Notes under the pieces: model-generated | The model's database searches: none | What the model was told of the DNA's origin: nothing | The model's input: only the letters and a program-made list of their open reading frames with translations | Assembly: GCF_900187455.1 (NCBI RefSeq) | Contig: NZ_FYDX01000007.1 | Coordinates: 124,001-188,000, forward strand | Length of the DNA stretch: 64,000 nt | From: Pseudomonas sp. Irchel 3E13 | GTDB lineage: Bacteria; Pseudomonadota; Gammaproteobacteria; Pseudomonadales; Pseudomonadaceae | Reading direction: 5' to 3' | In this document: positions 44,002-52,404 of the stretch, one piece after another | How positions within the stretch are numbered: position 1 is the stretch's first letter | Layout: each line of letters starts with the position of its first letter | Translations under genes and position numbers: made by a program

Positions 44002-46100
44002 AGCTTCACCAATGCTTGATGCTCGGAGGCCGCCTTCAGCCAGCAACCGACGCAGATCGGTTCGCCTGTGTTCGCGAGTCCCGCCAGATCATTCGCAGAG
44101 CCCCCACCGGAGTTGACCAGATCGATAGCGTCGGCCTTGTAAATGACCGCTGCCCCATTGAACCGGAGACCACCGGCATCAAGCGTGAGCACGCCGCCTG
44201 GCGTGCTCCAGCGAATCGTGTCCGCGGAACATTCGTATTCTTTCGTGTGATTGCGGATGGCCTGTGCAGCCTGCAATTGGTGGTATCCCTGAATCGTCAA
44301 CTCGACATGGCCACCAACGCTGGCGGTGTGGTTGGCGGCAATCGTGTCGACCCGGCTGTTGCCGATTTCTTCGATTCGATCCTGGGTTATCGAAATCTGC
44401 TGGGTTCGCTTGATGACCACTGTCTGGTCGTTGCCAACGGTGGTGAGTTGATCGCGTCCGATGTCTGCACGGTCATCATTGGCTATGGCGTCATGGCGAT
44501 CATGTCCGACCTTGAGACGCTCATCGTTTTGAATGTCTTCACTGCGGTCATGCCCGACAAAGGTGGTTTCGTCATTCTTGACCACATTGTTCTGGTCCTT
44601 CTGGGCATGGATGAACACCTCTTCCTGCCCCGCTTCATCCTCGAAACGCAGCTCGTTAAAGCCATTGCCCTTGTGGGTCTGGCTCTTCAGGGTCATGCGC
44701 GTTTTGTGTGCCGGCAATTCGTAGGGCGGACGCTGCAGGGCATTGAAGCCCCGGCCGGTGATAACCGGTTGGTCCGGGTCTCCGTCGAAGTTGCTGACGA
44801 TCACTTCCTGGCCAATACGTGGAATCGCCATATGACCCCAAAGCGCACCGGCGATGTTCTGCGACACGCGGATCCAGCAGGAGCTGTGTTCGTCCTCGTT
44901 ACCCTCGCGGTCCCACGGGAACTGCACCTTCACCCGGCCGAATTCGTCGCAGTAGATTTCTTCACCCGGCGGACCGACCACTTTCGCCGGCTGCGGCCCA
45001 TCGATGCGTGGTTTGGGCAAGGCCTCGGCGCGCCATTCGGCATCGTCCGGCACCAGGATAGCGACGCAGTTGTAGTGGGTGCCCTGGGCAGCGTCGGCGC
45101 TGTCCTCGCCCTGGCTGACGTATTGCTTGCCGCGGTGCTCCAGACGTATTGGGCGCCAGCCGCGATTCAGGTCTTCACGCGGGTGGCCAACGAGGTCGAA
45201 GTAGATGCCCGGCACCAGGCGCGCATCGTCACCCTCGGTGATGACCTGGCAGGCCTCGCCGCGCAGTCCGCGCAGGCGATCACGGGTGAAGGCCTCGCCC
45301 ACTTCGCCCTTGTAGCGGCCGGGATAGTCGTAGCGTTCGTAGCTCTTGGCCTGGTGCTCCAGATCGGTGGCTTCGCGCCGGGTTTGCTGGTTGTACAACG
45401 GGTTCTTGAAGCTGTAGTCGCGCTGGGTCTGGCGGGCGCTGCGCACGTTTTCGGTGTAGGTGAAGGTGTGCAGCGCCGGGCCCGGCCGGTCGCCGCCGGG
45501 CCTGGGGTTGTACTCGACCGGCTGGCCGGGTTGCTTGCCGAAGATCCACAGTCGGTCGCAATGGACCAGGCGGTGGCCTTCGGCGCTGTGCAGGAAACCG
45601 TAGAAAAAGCCTTCCTCGCGCATGATGCGTTCGACGAAGTGGTAGTCGGTGTCGCCGGCCTGCACGCAGTATTCGCGGGTTTCATGGGCGTTGGTTATGC
45701 GTTGTTCGTAGTCCAGAGCGAGGGCGTGTTTCTTCAGCATCGCGGTGGCGATGTCGGGCACGGTGAGGGTCTGGAAAATGCGCCAGTCCGAGGCCAGTCG
45801 CAGGCGGGCCAGGCGCGGTTCGACGACAGCGCGGTAGCGGGTGCGGCGAAAGCCGGTCTCGCCTTGTTGGAACGAACTGACCGAGCCGTGCACATAGCGC
45901 ACGGGCTGGCCGCTTTGCCAGAGGGTGAGCAGCGCCGGACGGTCGAGGACCTGGCCAAAGTTGACGGCGGGGTTGGCGCAGCTCAGGTCGACTTCGAGGC
46001 GGAAGGTTTCGGACAGGCCTTCGGTGAGGTGGAACTCGACGACTTCGAAGTCGTCAGGGCCGGCGGTGAAGGTGAAGCGCAGGTCGGATTGGGCGGGCAT
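43998..46100 (-). CDS. vgrG: VgrG spike protein
   Basis: A 700-residue VgrG: gp27-like head (about 1-390, with FRLEVDLSC and REYCVQAGDTDYHFVERIMR), the conserved GRVKVQFPWDREG and HMAIPRIGQEVIVSNFDGDP segments of the gp5 OB fold, and then beta-helix repeats (VGHDR, VGNDQ). A short tail GEPICVGCWLKAASEHQALV follows, with no enzymatic C-terminal extension. It is the trimeric spike that would carry the PAAR tip and, via the DUF4123 adaptor, the VasX-like effector. Confidence 0.96.
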   Translation of the reverse strand: MPAQSDLRFTFTAGPDDFEVVEFHLTEGLSETFRLEVDLSCANPAVNFGQVLDRPALLTLWQSGQPVRYVHGSVSSFQQGETGFRRTRYRAVVEPRLARLRLASDWRIFQTLTVPDIATAMLKKHALALDYEQRITNAHETREYCVQAGDTDYHFVERIMREEGFFYGFLHSAEGHRLVHCDRLWIFGKQPGQPVEYNPRPGGDRPGPALHTFTYTENVRSARQTQRDYSFKNPLYNQQTRREATDLEHQAKSYERYDYPGRYKGEVGEAFTRDRLRGLRGEACQVITEGDDARLVPGIYFDLVGHPREDLNRGWRPIRLEHRGKQYVSQGEDSADAAQGTHYNCVAILVPDDAEWRAEALPKPRIDGPQPAKVVGPPGEEIYCDEFGRVKVQFPWDREGNEDEHSSCWIRVSQNIAGALWGHMAIPRIGQEVIVSNFDGDPDQPVITGRGFNALQRPPYELPAHKTRMTLKSQTHKGNGFNELRFEDEAGQEEVFIHAQKDQNNVVKNDETTFVGHDRSEDIQNDERLKVGHDRHDAIANDDRADIGRDQLTTVGNDQTVVIKRTQQISITQDRIEEIGNSRVDTIAANHTASVGGHVELTIQGYHQLQAAQAIRNHTKEYECSADTIRWSTPGGVLTLDAGGLRFNGAAVIYKADAIDLVNSGGGSANDLAGLANTGEPICVGCWLKAASEHQALVKL

Positions 46101-46153
46101 GGAAAGTCCTCGTCAGCCCTGTGTCGGGCCACTACTCCTTGTGCGAGAGGAAA

Positions 46154-46179
46154 CGACCGGCGCACTAACGCGCCGGTCG
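46154..46179 (-). terminator. Hairpin between hcp and vgrG
   Basis: A perfect 10-bp stem (CGACCGGCGC and complement) with a 6-base loop, in the 96-base gap after hcp. On the minus strand only a short TTTCC follows, so it may act as a partial terminator or hcp mRNA stabiliser that favours Hcp over the rest. Confidence 0.55.
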
Positions 46180-46196
46180 CCAGGTGTACCTGCTAA

Positions 46197-46715
46197 TCAG
46201 GCTTCCTGAGGTTTGCGCCAATCGTCCGAGGACTCGGTACCGGAGATGACATGGGTCCAGGTGATCTTGCGGTAGGCCATTGAGACCTTGACCAGTTGGG
46301 TGTACCCGGCCATTTGAGTGTCTTGGGCGTGGGGCAACCGGGTGTTGATGCTGACGATGGTGGCGTCTTCAAGGCGGGTAGTGAAGAAGTGCTCCTGGAG
46401 CCCCTCGGTGGAGGTGCGGTACCACTTCACTTCCACCTCCGGCAGTGTCTCGCCGGTGGCCAGTGCCTGGTACAACATCGGTGTCGCCTTGTTCAGCGCC
46501 GCAGTGAACGTGAAAGGTCCGTGTACGCGCTGACCGGCAGGCTGACCGCTTTGCGGATCGGTCGGGGTGTTGATCAGGTGCTCGATTTCCTGGACCAGGA
46601 TCTGGTCCTCGTGACCTTCCTGATAGACGTTACCCACGGAGTCGGCGGTAAATGCGCCTTGGGTAATGTGGCCCTGGGTTTTGCCCTGGATGCTGATAAA
46701 AGCAGGAGTCGGCAT
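46197..46715 (-). CDS. hcp: Hcp tube protein
   Basis: A 172-residue Hcp, the hexameric ring forming the inner T6SS tube. It begins MPTPAFISIQGKTQGHITQG and has the usual HEDQILVQEIEHLINTPTDP and QEHFFTTRLEDATIVSINTR blocks. ATG 46715 follows a strong AGGAGG ribosome site, consistent with the high level at which Hcp is needed, and the longer in-frame extension is rejected. It sits immediately after the structural operon (tssL) and before vgrG. Confidence 0.95.
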   Translation of the reverse strand: MPTPAFISIQGKTQGHITQGAFTADSVGNVYQEGHEDQILVQEIEHLINTPTDPQSGQPAGQRVHGPFTFTAALNKATPMLYQALATGETLPEVEVKWYRTSTEGLQEHFFTTRLEDATIVSINTRLPHAQDTQMAGYTQLVKVSMAYRKITWTHVISGTESSDDWRKPQEA

Positions 46716-46835
46716 GGATAGCCTCCTTGTTTCGTTGATGTAAAGGCCTTGTGGGCCATGGCGCCATCGGTGATGGCAAGGGGTGTGAAGCAAGCGTTAC
46801 TTCACGCTCATGAGCATTGCTGAGCTGCTCGAACG

Positions 46836-47702
46836 TCAGGACTTGAGGATGAAGTCCAGGGACTTGAGCACCTCTTCGGTGGTGCTCCCCAGACTGATTG
46901 AGAAGTAGAGATAGGCCGCGGCCAGGACCACACCGGCAATGGCCCAAGGCGCCCACACCGGCCATTGCCGTGCCAGGCGATAGCGACGGGACGCCACGTT
47001 GTCCGGCGGGTCGGTCAGGCGCTCGGGACTGTCACCGCGCTGTGTGCGGAGGATTCGATGCAGCTTGCCAATGACGCCGTTGAGGACCTCTTTGTTGTTG
47101 TGCTGCTGGCCGTACTTGCCCTGGAAACCCAGGCACAGGCAGAGGTACTTGAACTCCAGCACGTCACGGTAGCGAGCCGGGTCTATCTGCATGCGCGCGA
47201 GGACGGTAAAGAACTTCTCGCCGCCCCAGGTTTCGTTGTGGTGATAGCTGAGCAGCGAGCGCTCCCGCCATAGAGAGGAGCGCCCCCACTCGGTGGCCAT
47301 CACGGCTTCGTCGATGAAGGCACAGAGTGCGTAGCGGTAGGCCAGTTGCGTGGCGCCGTCGTAACCCCGCTGACGGACTTCCTCGGAGAGCGCAGTAATC
47401 TGGTCGCGAACCGTGGAATAGAGCGCAGGTATGTCCTCGCAGCGGTCAAGCCGACGCAGGCGTATCACCAGGCCGAGCATTGGCTGGGCTGCATCAATCA
47501 GCGGGTTGAGGCTGTGACCGCGCAACTGGAATTGCAGGTCAGTGTCCTGGTCGGTATTGCTCGAGGATTCGAAGAGCAGCCTGTTCTTGTCCTGAATGCT
47601 CTCGGCTGCCGCAGAACGCTGCAAGTCGTCCCGCGCCCGCCCAGGCGCTGACGACTCGGGAGCCTCGTGCAGGTCGTTGCCGGTCTGGGTTGAAGTGCTC
47701 AT
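46836..47702 (-). CDS. tssL: T6SS membrane complex protein TssL
   Basis: A 288-residue DotU-family protein of the T6SS membrane complex. The cytoplasmic domain includes YRYALCAFIDEAVMATEWG, the family hallmark, and the C-terminus has a single anchor helix near 260-278 (APWAIAGVVLAAAYLYFSIS). There is no extended peptidoglycan-binding domain. It pairs with TssM and TssJ. The start ATG 47702 lies one base after the tssK stop. Confidence 0.95.
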   Translation of the reverse strand: MSTSTQTGNDLHEAPESSAPGRARDDLQRSAAAESIQDKNRLLFESSSNTDQDTDLQFQLRGHSLNPLIDAAQPMLGLVIRLRRLDRCEDIPALYSTVRDQITALSEEVRQRGYDGATQLAYRYALCAFIDEAVMATEWGRSSLWRERSLLSYHHNETWGGEKFFTVLARMQIDPARYRDVLEFKYLCLCLGFQGKYGQQHNNKEVLNGVIGKLHRILRTQRGDSPERLTDPPDNVASRRYRLARQWPVWAPWAIAGVVLAAAYLYFSISLGSTTEEVLKSLDFILKS

Positions 47703-47703
47703 G

Positions 47704-49041
47704 TCATTGACTCCGGATCGCCCAGAACTGCAGTTGCAGTTCCGGGAAATCACCGCTGATGTGGAAACCGAAGCTGTCAGCGCCCTTGGGCATCATCTTC
47801 TGCCAGTTGCCTGCGGTGCGATCGAGCTGGAAATAGGTGAAGCCGGCGTGGAACGGCAGGTGTCTGGGCGCCACGGGCAGCGGACTGAGCGGGATGCCTG
47901 GCAGTTGCAGGCGGATGAGGTCGAGCAGGGTTTGCTGGGAAGCCACCTTGGCCTGCTGCAGGAACAAGTGGCGCATCTTCTCCAGCGGCATTCGGGCATG
48001 CACGGCGAGGATGAAATCGGCACTTTCCATCAGGCTGCCATCGTTGATCTGCGCGGTGAGAATGCCGTGCGCCTGCTTGACCAACGGAAGCGATACGGCG
48101 CGCGGCTGCAGCACGGTGCCAAGCAGGCGGCGCAGGGTTTGCTCCAGCATCAGGAAGGTGTTTTTCGGGTTGTCGTGCTGATAGGCAGGGAACTCGGGCG
48201 CAAGGCGCGAGCCGTCGATGCAGGTGGCTAGCTCACCGCTGGCCTGCCCGCAGGCCAGATAGGCATCTACGGGGCGCACGTCGGGATCCCGGGCCAGATG
48301 GCGGAATTGGTGCTGCCAACGATTAAGGGCCTGCAGGAGGCTGAAATCAGTGAAATCCGCCACCCCGGACTGACCGGGCGAACCGATGCGTTGAGCGATG
48401 CTCTTGGCCCGCTCGTGCATCAGCGAAGAGATTTCCTCCATGAAATGCGCCAGTGGACGAATAGCATGGAGGTGCAGACCGGTGATGTAGAACCCAGCGT
48501 CCATCAGCAGACTGCCGTCGGGCCGCAGATCCAGAATACGGCTCAGGGCCAGGCTGGTGAAGGCACTGCGATCATCGCGCTCGAGTGCCAACTGCAAGTT
48601 GGGCACGGCCAGGTCCAGCGGGGCGTGATTGCCCTGGTGACTGTGAGTGTCACGGACATCTTCCGAGTTCAGGAGATAGCGGGTATTGCCATAGCTGTCA
48701 GGCCAGCGCACCTGGCCGGTGCCGTCCGAACGCAACGGCAGCGTGAGATAGACCGTCTGGTTGGCCGCGCTGGCGTCGGGGATGGTCAGAGGATCCGGCG
48801 GCGGCTGGTCATGCGGGATGTCGAACAACGTACCGTCCGGCATGACACCCCGGGCGCGAATGATGGCGATCTTGCCGAAGGCGAGAAACTCCTGGTTCAG
48901 CTCCAGTTCGGTGAAGCCGTACCAGTACCGGCTACCACTGCGGGCATTGATGCAGTGCTCCAGATACCGAGTGGTCTGCTGGAAATGCTGGGGTTTGACG
49001 AAGAGTCCTTCGCCCCAGACGACGGGATTGCGGGTGGTCAT
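47704..49041 (-). CDS. tssK: T6SS baseplate protein TssK
   Basis: A 445-residue TssK, the trimeric adaptor that joins the baseplate to the membrane complex. The N-terminus VVWGEGLFVKPQHFQQTTRY and the C-terminal FHAGFTYFQLDR segment are typical. It overlaps tssJ by 4 bases and runs into tssL with one base between. Length normal. Confidence 0.96.
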   Translation of the reverse strand: MTTRNPVVWGEGLFVKPQHFQQTTRYLEHCINARSGSRYWYGFTELELNQEFLAFGKIAIIRARGVMPDGTLFDIPHDQPPPDPLTIPDASAANQTVYLTLPLRSDGTGQVRWPDSYGNTRYLLNSEDVRDTHSHQGNHAPLDLAVPNLQLALERDDRSAFTSLALSRILDLRPDGSLLMDAGFYITGLHLHAIRPLAHFMEEISSLMHERAKSIAQRIGSPGQSGVADFTDFSLLQALNRWQHQFRHLARDPDVRPVDAYLACGQASGELATCIDGSRLAPEFPAYQHDNPKNTFLMLEQTLRRLLGTVLQPRAVSLPLVKQAHGILTAQINDGSLMESADFILAVHARMPLEKMRHLFLQQAKVASQQTLLDLIRLQLPGIPLSPLPVAPRHLPFHAGFTYFQLDRTAGNWQKMMPKGADSFGFHISGDFPELQLQFWAIRSQ

Positions 49042-50060
49042 CGGTAAGTTCTCGCAGGAGAGGAGGCGTCGCCAGGGGCTGGCGCGGAGCGGTAGCTTTC
49101 ATCGGTGAGCGCAACACGGCTGCCTTGCAGCATCACCATGAGCGGGTATTTGCGACCGCGAGGCTCGATGCGAAAAACGTCGTGCCAACGCTCCGCATTG
49201 GGGTCGTGAAAATCCGCCACCACCGCGATGTAGCGAGCCTTTTCGTCGACGTCGGCGAACTCGATGAACTTGAACTGGCCAGGCGTGAGGATGTAGTCGT
49301 CCGAGGCCAGGAGGGTGCTGCCCAATACTTTTTCGGGCGTGTTGCGGAGCAATTCAGGGTCGGCGTTTTCGAGCATGGAGTCGTCCTTCAACTGCAATAC
49401 GCGAAAGCCAACGGGCGTGGCGTTGTTCGGTGGAGCACGCACTTCGGCCGCCTGAGCCAGGACCGGTTCACGGCCGTACTGGCCCAGGTCTGGGCTACCC
49501 ATGGCGGAAGCCCCGACGCCACCTTCACGGTTGGACAGCACCGGCGCTTGGCGCAGCACCCAGTTCGAGGGGAGTGGCCATCGCGCGGTCGTGGTGCCGG
49601 CGAACAGGGTTTCGGGCTGTGATTTGCCAAGGGTCAGGGGTGGCGCGTGCTCGTCTACGACCAGGCCGGGAATGGCCAGGCGCTGACGCACAGCGAGGGT
49701 GGTGAAGGCGCTCGTTCGCTCGCTCTCGAAATGACCGAGCAGTGCACGCAGATGCTCGATCAGGTCGTCCTTGCTCGCACTGCGAAAATTGACCGCGAAA
49801 GGCCCCTGCTCTTCCTGGTCCCATGGCGCTGGTTCCGCTTCGTCGACAGGCGCGGCAGCCGGGTAGCTAAGCGAGTTGGGGTTGACGTCCGGGCTGGCAT
49901 ACAAGCTCAGAGCGACCTGCGAAGGTTGGTCCTGCGCAGCACCGACCTGGATGGACGGACTCATCAGCACCTGGCCCGTTTTTGTGAGCACGTTGCCCAC
50001 GGTGCTGCAGCCGACAAGCGCGGCCGAGGCCAGCAGGAGCGCAATGGCGTGCCTCATCAT
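49038..50060 (-). CDS. tssJ: T6SS outer-membrane lipoprotein TssJ, unusually long
   Basis: A 340-residue lipoprotein with signal sequence MMRHAIALLLASAALVGC and lipidated cysteine at 18. TssJ proteins are usually about 160-190 residues. Here the family strands at residues 47-66 (VALSLYASPDVNPN) and from about 216 (PVGFRVLQLKDDSMLENADP to RYIAVVADFHDP) are separated by an insertion of about 145 residues rich in proline, alanine and acidic groups. The start ATG 50060 overlaps the stop of the FHA gene. It should anchor TssM to the outer membrane. Confidence 0.88.
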   Translation of the reverse strand: MMRHAIALLLASAALVGCSTVGNVLTKTGQVLMSPSIQVGAAQDQPSQVALSLYASPDVNPNSLSYPAAAPVDEAEPAPWDQEEQGPFAVNFRSASKDDLIEHLRALLGHFESERTSAFTTLAVRQRLAIPGLVVDEHAPPLTLGKSQPETLFAGTTTARWPLPSNWVLRQAPVLSNREGGVGASAMGSPDLGQYGREPVLAQAAEVRAPPNNATPVGFRVLQLKDDSMLENADPELLRNTPEKVLGSTLLASDDYILTPGQFKFIEFADVDEKARYIAVVADFHDPNAERWHDVFRIEPRGRKYPLMVMLQGSRVALTDESYRSAPAPGDASSPARTYR

Positions 50061-51388
50061 GCCTCCGCGCGCAGCGCCTGATCGAAGGCCTGCTCGAAAA
50101 CTTCCCAGAACAGCTTGTCGAAGCCTTGCTGCCGGCCGGAGGTCAGTTCGTCGTAATAGTGCCCGTACATTTGCCACGCCCAGTCGGTAGTCTGCGGCTG
50201 CCCGCTGCGTGCAGGGCGATAGCGCTGGAATCTCTGCTCCAACTGTTCGGGTGAGAACGCCTGCAAGAGCGCGGCGAGCCCGGCGGTGATGGCCTTGTGT
50301 GTCGCAACCTGCTGTCGGCGAATCTGCTCCAGTGACTCCTCCACCGCAGCCGCGGGTGACAGGTGGACAACGCTGCGTTCGGTGGAAAACAGCGCTCGCA
50401 CGGTGTCCGGGTAGTTTTGTCCCAGACGCAGAGGGTTGTCTTCGATGGGCTGCAGCGTGCGCCCGGCCAGGGAGATTCTTTGCTGATCGTCAGCCTGAGG
50501 AGCATTCAGGGCGCACAGGCCGCGAATCAACGCTCCGAGCGCACGCCCCGACTCGTTTAGCAGCGCGTAGGCCTCCGTCTCATCGATCGCTCCGACCGGC
50601 GCGCCAATACCCTCCACCAAGGGCTCGACCAGGCTGACAGGCTCTGCGTTGCTGGAAAACTGCCGTTGAATCCACTCTCGGGCGGCGGCGGGCTGAATGT
50701 CCTGTACCGACATGTTGGGTTCTCCTGGGGCATGCATGGGGGCGCCGTAGATGGCTTCGGATCGGGTGCTCGCGACGTCGGCCTGGGCGGCCAGCGGCGT
50801 CTGTCCGTAGTGACTTGGATCGAGGTTGGCAGTTGAGCCGTCGTGGACGACGTCGAGGGCCTCGAGAGGATCGAGCAGGCCTTGAGGCCCTTGGGGGGCT
50901 CCGAGCGCCTGGAACTCGGCCCAACCTGATTGCTGTCGATATTCGCTATCGACCTCATGCGGCTCAGCGCTGGGCAAGGCCTCCAGAAAGTCCATGGGCA
51001 GATATCCAAGGTCGCCGGAATGAAGCTCGGCATCGCCCGAAGGGTGAAGGTCCTCTCCCAGGTCAACGGAGATCCGGTACGGGCCGATGTGCAGCCTGTC
51101 GCCATTGCTCAATCTGGCGCAGGCATTGGTACCGAGCGGTTGTGTCTGGTCATTGACGGTGGTGGCACCGCAGCGATCGATAACCAGGAAATAGCCATCC
51201 TCGAGGAGAATCTCGCAATGCAGGAGACTGACCCCACCGTCGCGATCGCGCAGTGTCCAGTTGGCGTTCTGCGATCCGATGGTGCCGCCTTCGGCAACGA
51301 AGACATGGCCAGGCTTGCTGCCTTGCTGGAGCACCTGGGGGTTGTCTACCACCAGGGACAGGCGCCGAACGGCGTTATCTACAGTCAT
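50057..51388 (-). CDS. tagH: T6SS FHA-domain protein TagH
   Basis: A 443-residue protein with an N-terminal FHA phosphothreonine-binding domain (about 8-105; IGSQNANWTLRDRDGGVSLLHCEI) and a C-terminal TagH-type domain (about 265-443). The linker is acidic and low-complexity. In other systems FHA proteins connect Thr-kinase signalling to T6SS assembly; no kinase or phosphatase gene is visible in this window. It overlaps tssG and tssJ by 4 bases on either side. Confidence 0.9.
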   Translation of the reverse strand: MTVDNAVRRLSLVVDNPQVLQQGSKPGHVFVAEGGTIGSQNANWTLRDRDGGVSLLHCEILLEDGYFLVIDRCGATTVNDQTQPLGTNACARLSNGDRLHIGPYRISVDLGEDLHPSGDAELHSGDLGYLPMDFLEALPSAEPHEVDSEYRQQSGWAEFQALGAPQGPQGLLDPLEALDVVHDGSTANLDPSHYGQTPLAAQADVASTRSEAIYGAPMHAPGEPNMSVQDIQPAAAREWIQRQFSSNAEPVSLVEPLVEGIGAPVGAIDETEAYALLNESGRALGALIRGLCALNAPQADDQQRISLAGRTLQPIEDNPLRLGQNYPDTVRALFSTERSVVHLSPAAAVEESLEQIRRQQVATHKAITAGLAALLQAFSPEQLEQRFQRYRPARSGQPQTTDWAWQMYGHYYDELTSGRQQGFDKLFWEVFEQAFDQALRAEA

Positions 51389-52404
51389 GTGCGTACCGTG
51401 AGTCGAACAGGGGGAGGCGTGCGCAGGTGCGGCTGCTCGAGAAAACTGGTCCAGCCAAGCTGGCAGCCGGTGTCGTGCCCCAGGTTGAAGGCGGGGATTT
51501 CGTGCTCGCACAGCCCCAGCTCAAGATCGCAAGGGGTCTGGTCGCGCAGCAGATAGGCGACCAGCATGCGTAACCGTTCGAAGTTCTCGCCGTTGGGCAG
51601 GAACTCGCGAAAACGTGCCTCCGACAGGGTGTGGATGACGATGGTGAATTTGCAGTGACGGGTTCGGACGCTATCGCCGAGGCGAAAGCTTTCGTCCAAT
51701 TGCCCGTTGCGCAGCCCAAGCTGTGTGCGGTCGTCCACGGCGATGTCGGAATAGCGCAGTTCGAAGTCGCGGATGCTGACGTCCGGCAGGTCAAAGCAGT
51801 GAGCAATGAGCCCCGTTACCATGGCAGGCGAGCGGCTGCGGTGAACCACGGCACCGGCGAAGCTGAGCAGGCGACTCCAGGCGATGGGCGTGGCGCCGCG
51901 AATGGCATCATCCTTGAGTCCCACCAGGGCGAAGAGACGCTGTGAAAGTCGGTCACTCGCGCCCGGACGGAAGCGGATGTAGTGGCGGTATTTACGCCAG
52001 GCCTGGTGAAGCAGGGTCAGCAGACGGTGGTTGAAAAAATCGAAGAAGGCAGGACGGATACCTTCACCCTGCCCCGCCTCGTAAGCCAGGCGTTCGAGGT
52101 AGTACGACGGCAGCGGGGAATCGGGGCCGTGCATACCGAAGAAGGTCGCCTGCACAAGGTACTGATGCGGCAGATTCCCCTCCAGACGCTGCGCCAGGAA
52201 AACATCCGAGGCCGGGAATCCGACGCCGGCAAAATTGCTCAGGCGAATGCGCTGCTGATCGGCCGCATAGGCCTCGGCAGACTCCAGATCATCACCATGC
52301 AACCCATGCAGGCGCTCGAGCAGGCAGAAGAAGTCATGACTTCTGGCCTCGCCAAGCAAGACGTCATTCAAATCAGGGGCTGGGTTCCGCTGCGCATCGA
52401 CCAT
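51385..52404 (-). CDS. tssG: T6SS baseplate protein TssG
   Basis: A 339-residue TssG baseplate wedge component. Family segments are FFCLLERLHG near residue 26, FFGMHGPDSPLPSYYLERL and FFDFFNHRLLTLLHQAWRKY near 115-140. It overlaps tssF by 37 bases, a common arrangement for tssF-tssG, and the tagH gene by 4. Start taken at ATG 52404. Confidence 0.95.
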   Translation of the reverse strand: MVDAQRNPAPDLNDVLLGEARSHDFFCLLERLHGLHGDDLESAEAYAADQQRIRLSNFAGVGFPASDVFLAQRLEGNLPHQYLVQATFFGMHGPDSPLPSYYLERLAYEAGQGEGIRPAFFDFFNHRLLTLLHQAWRKYRHYIRFRPGASDRLSQRLFALVGLKDDAIRGATPIAWSRLLSFAGAVVHRSRSPAMVTGLIAHCFDLPDVSIRDFELRYSDIAVDDRTQLGLRNGQLDESFRLGDSVRTRHCKFTIVIHTLSEARFREFLPNGENFERLRMLVAYLLRDQTPCDLELGLCEHEIPAFNLGHDTGCQLGWTSFLEQPHLRTPPPVRLTVRT

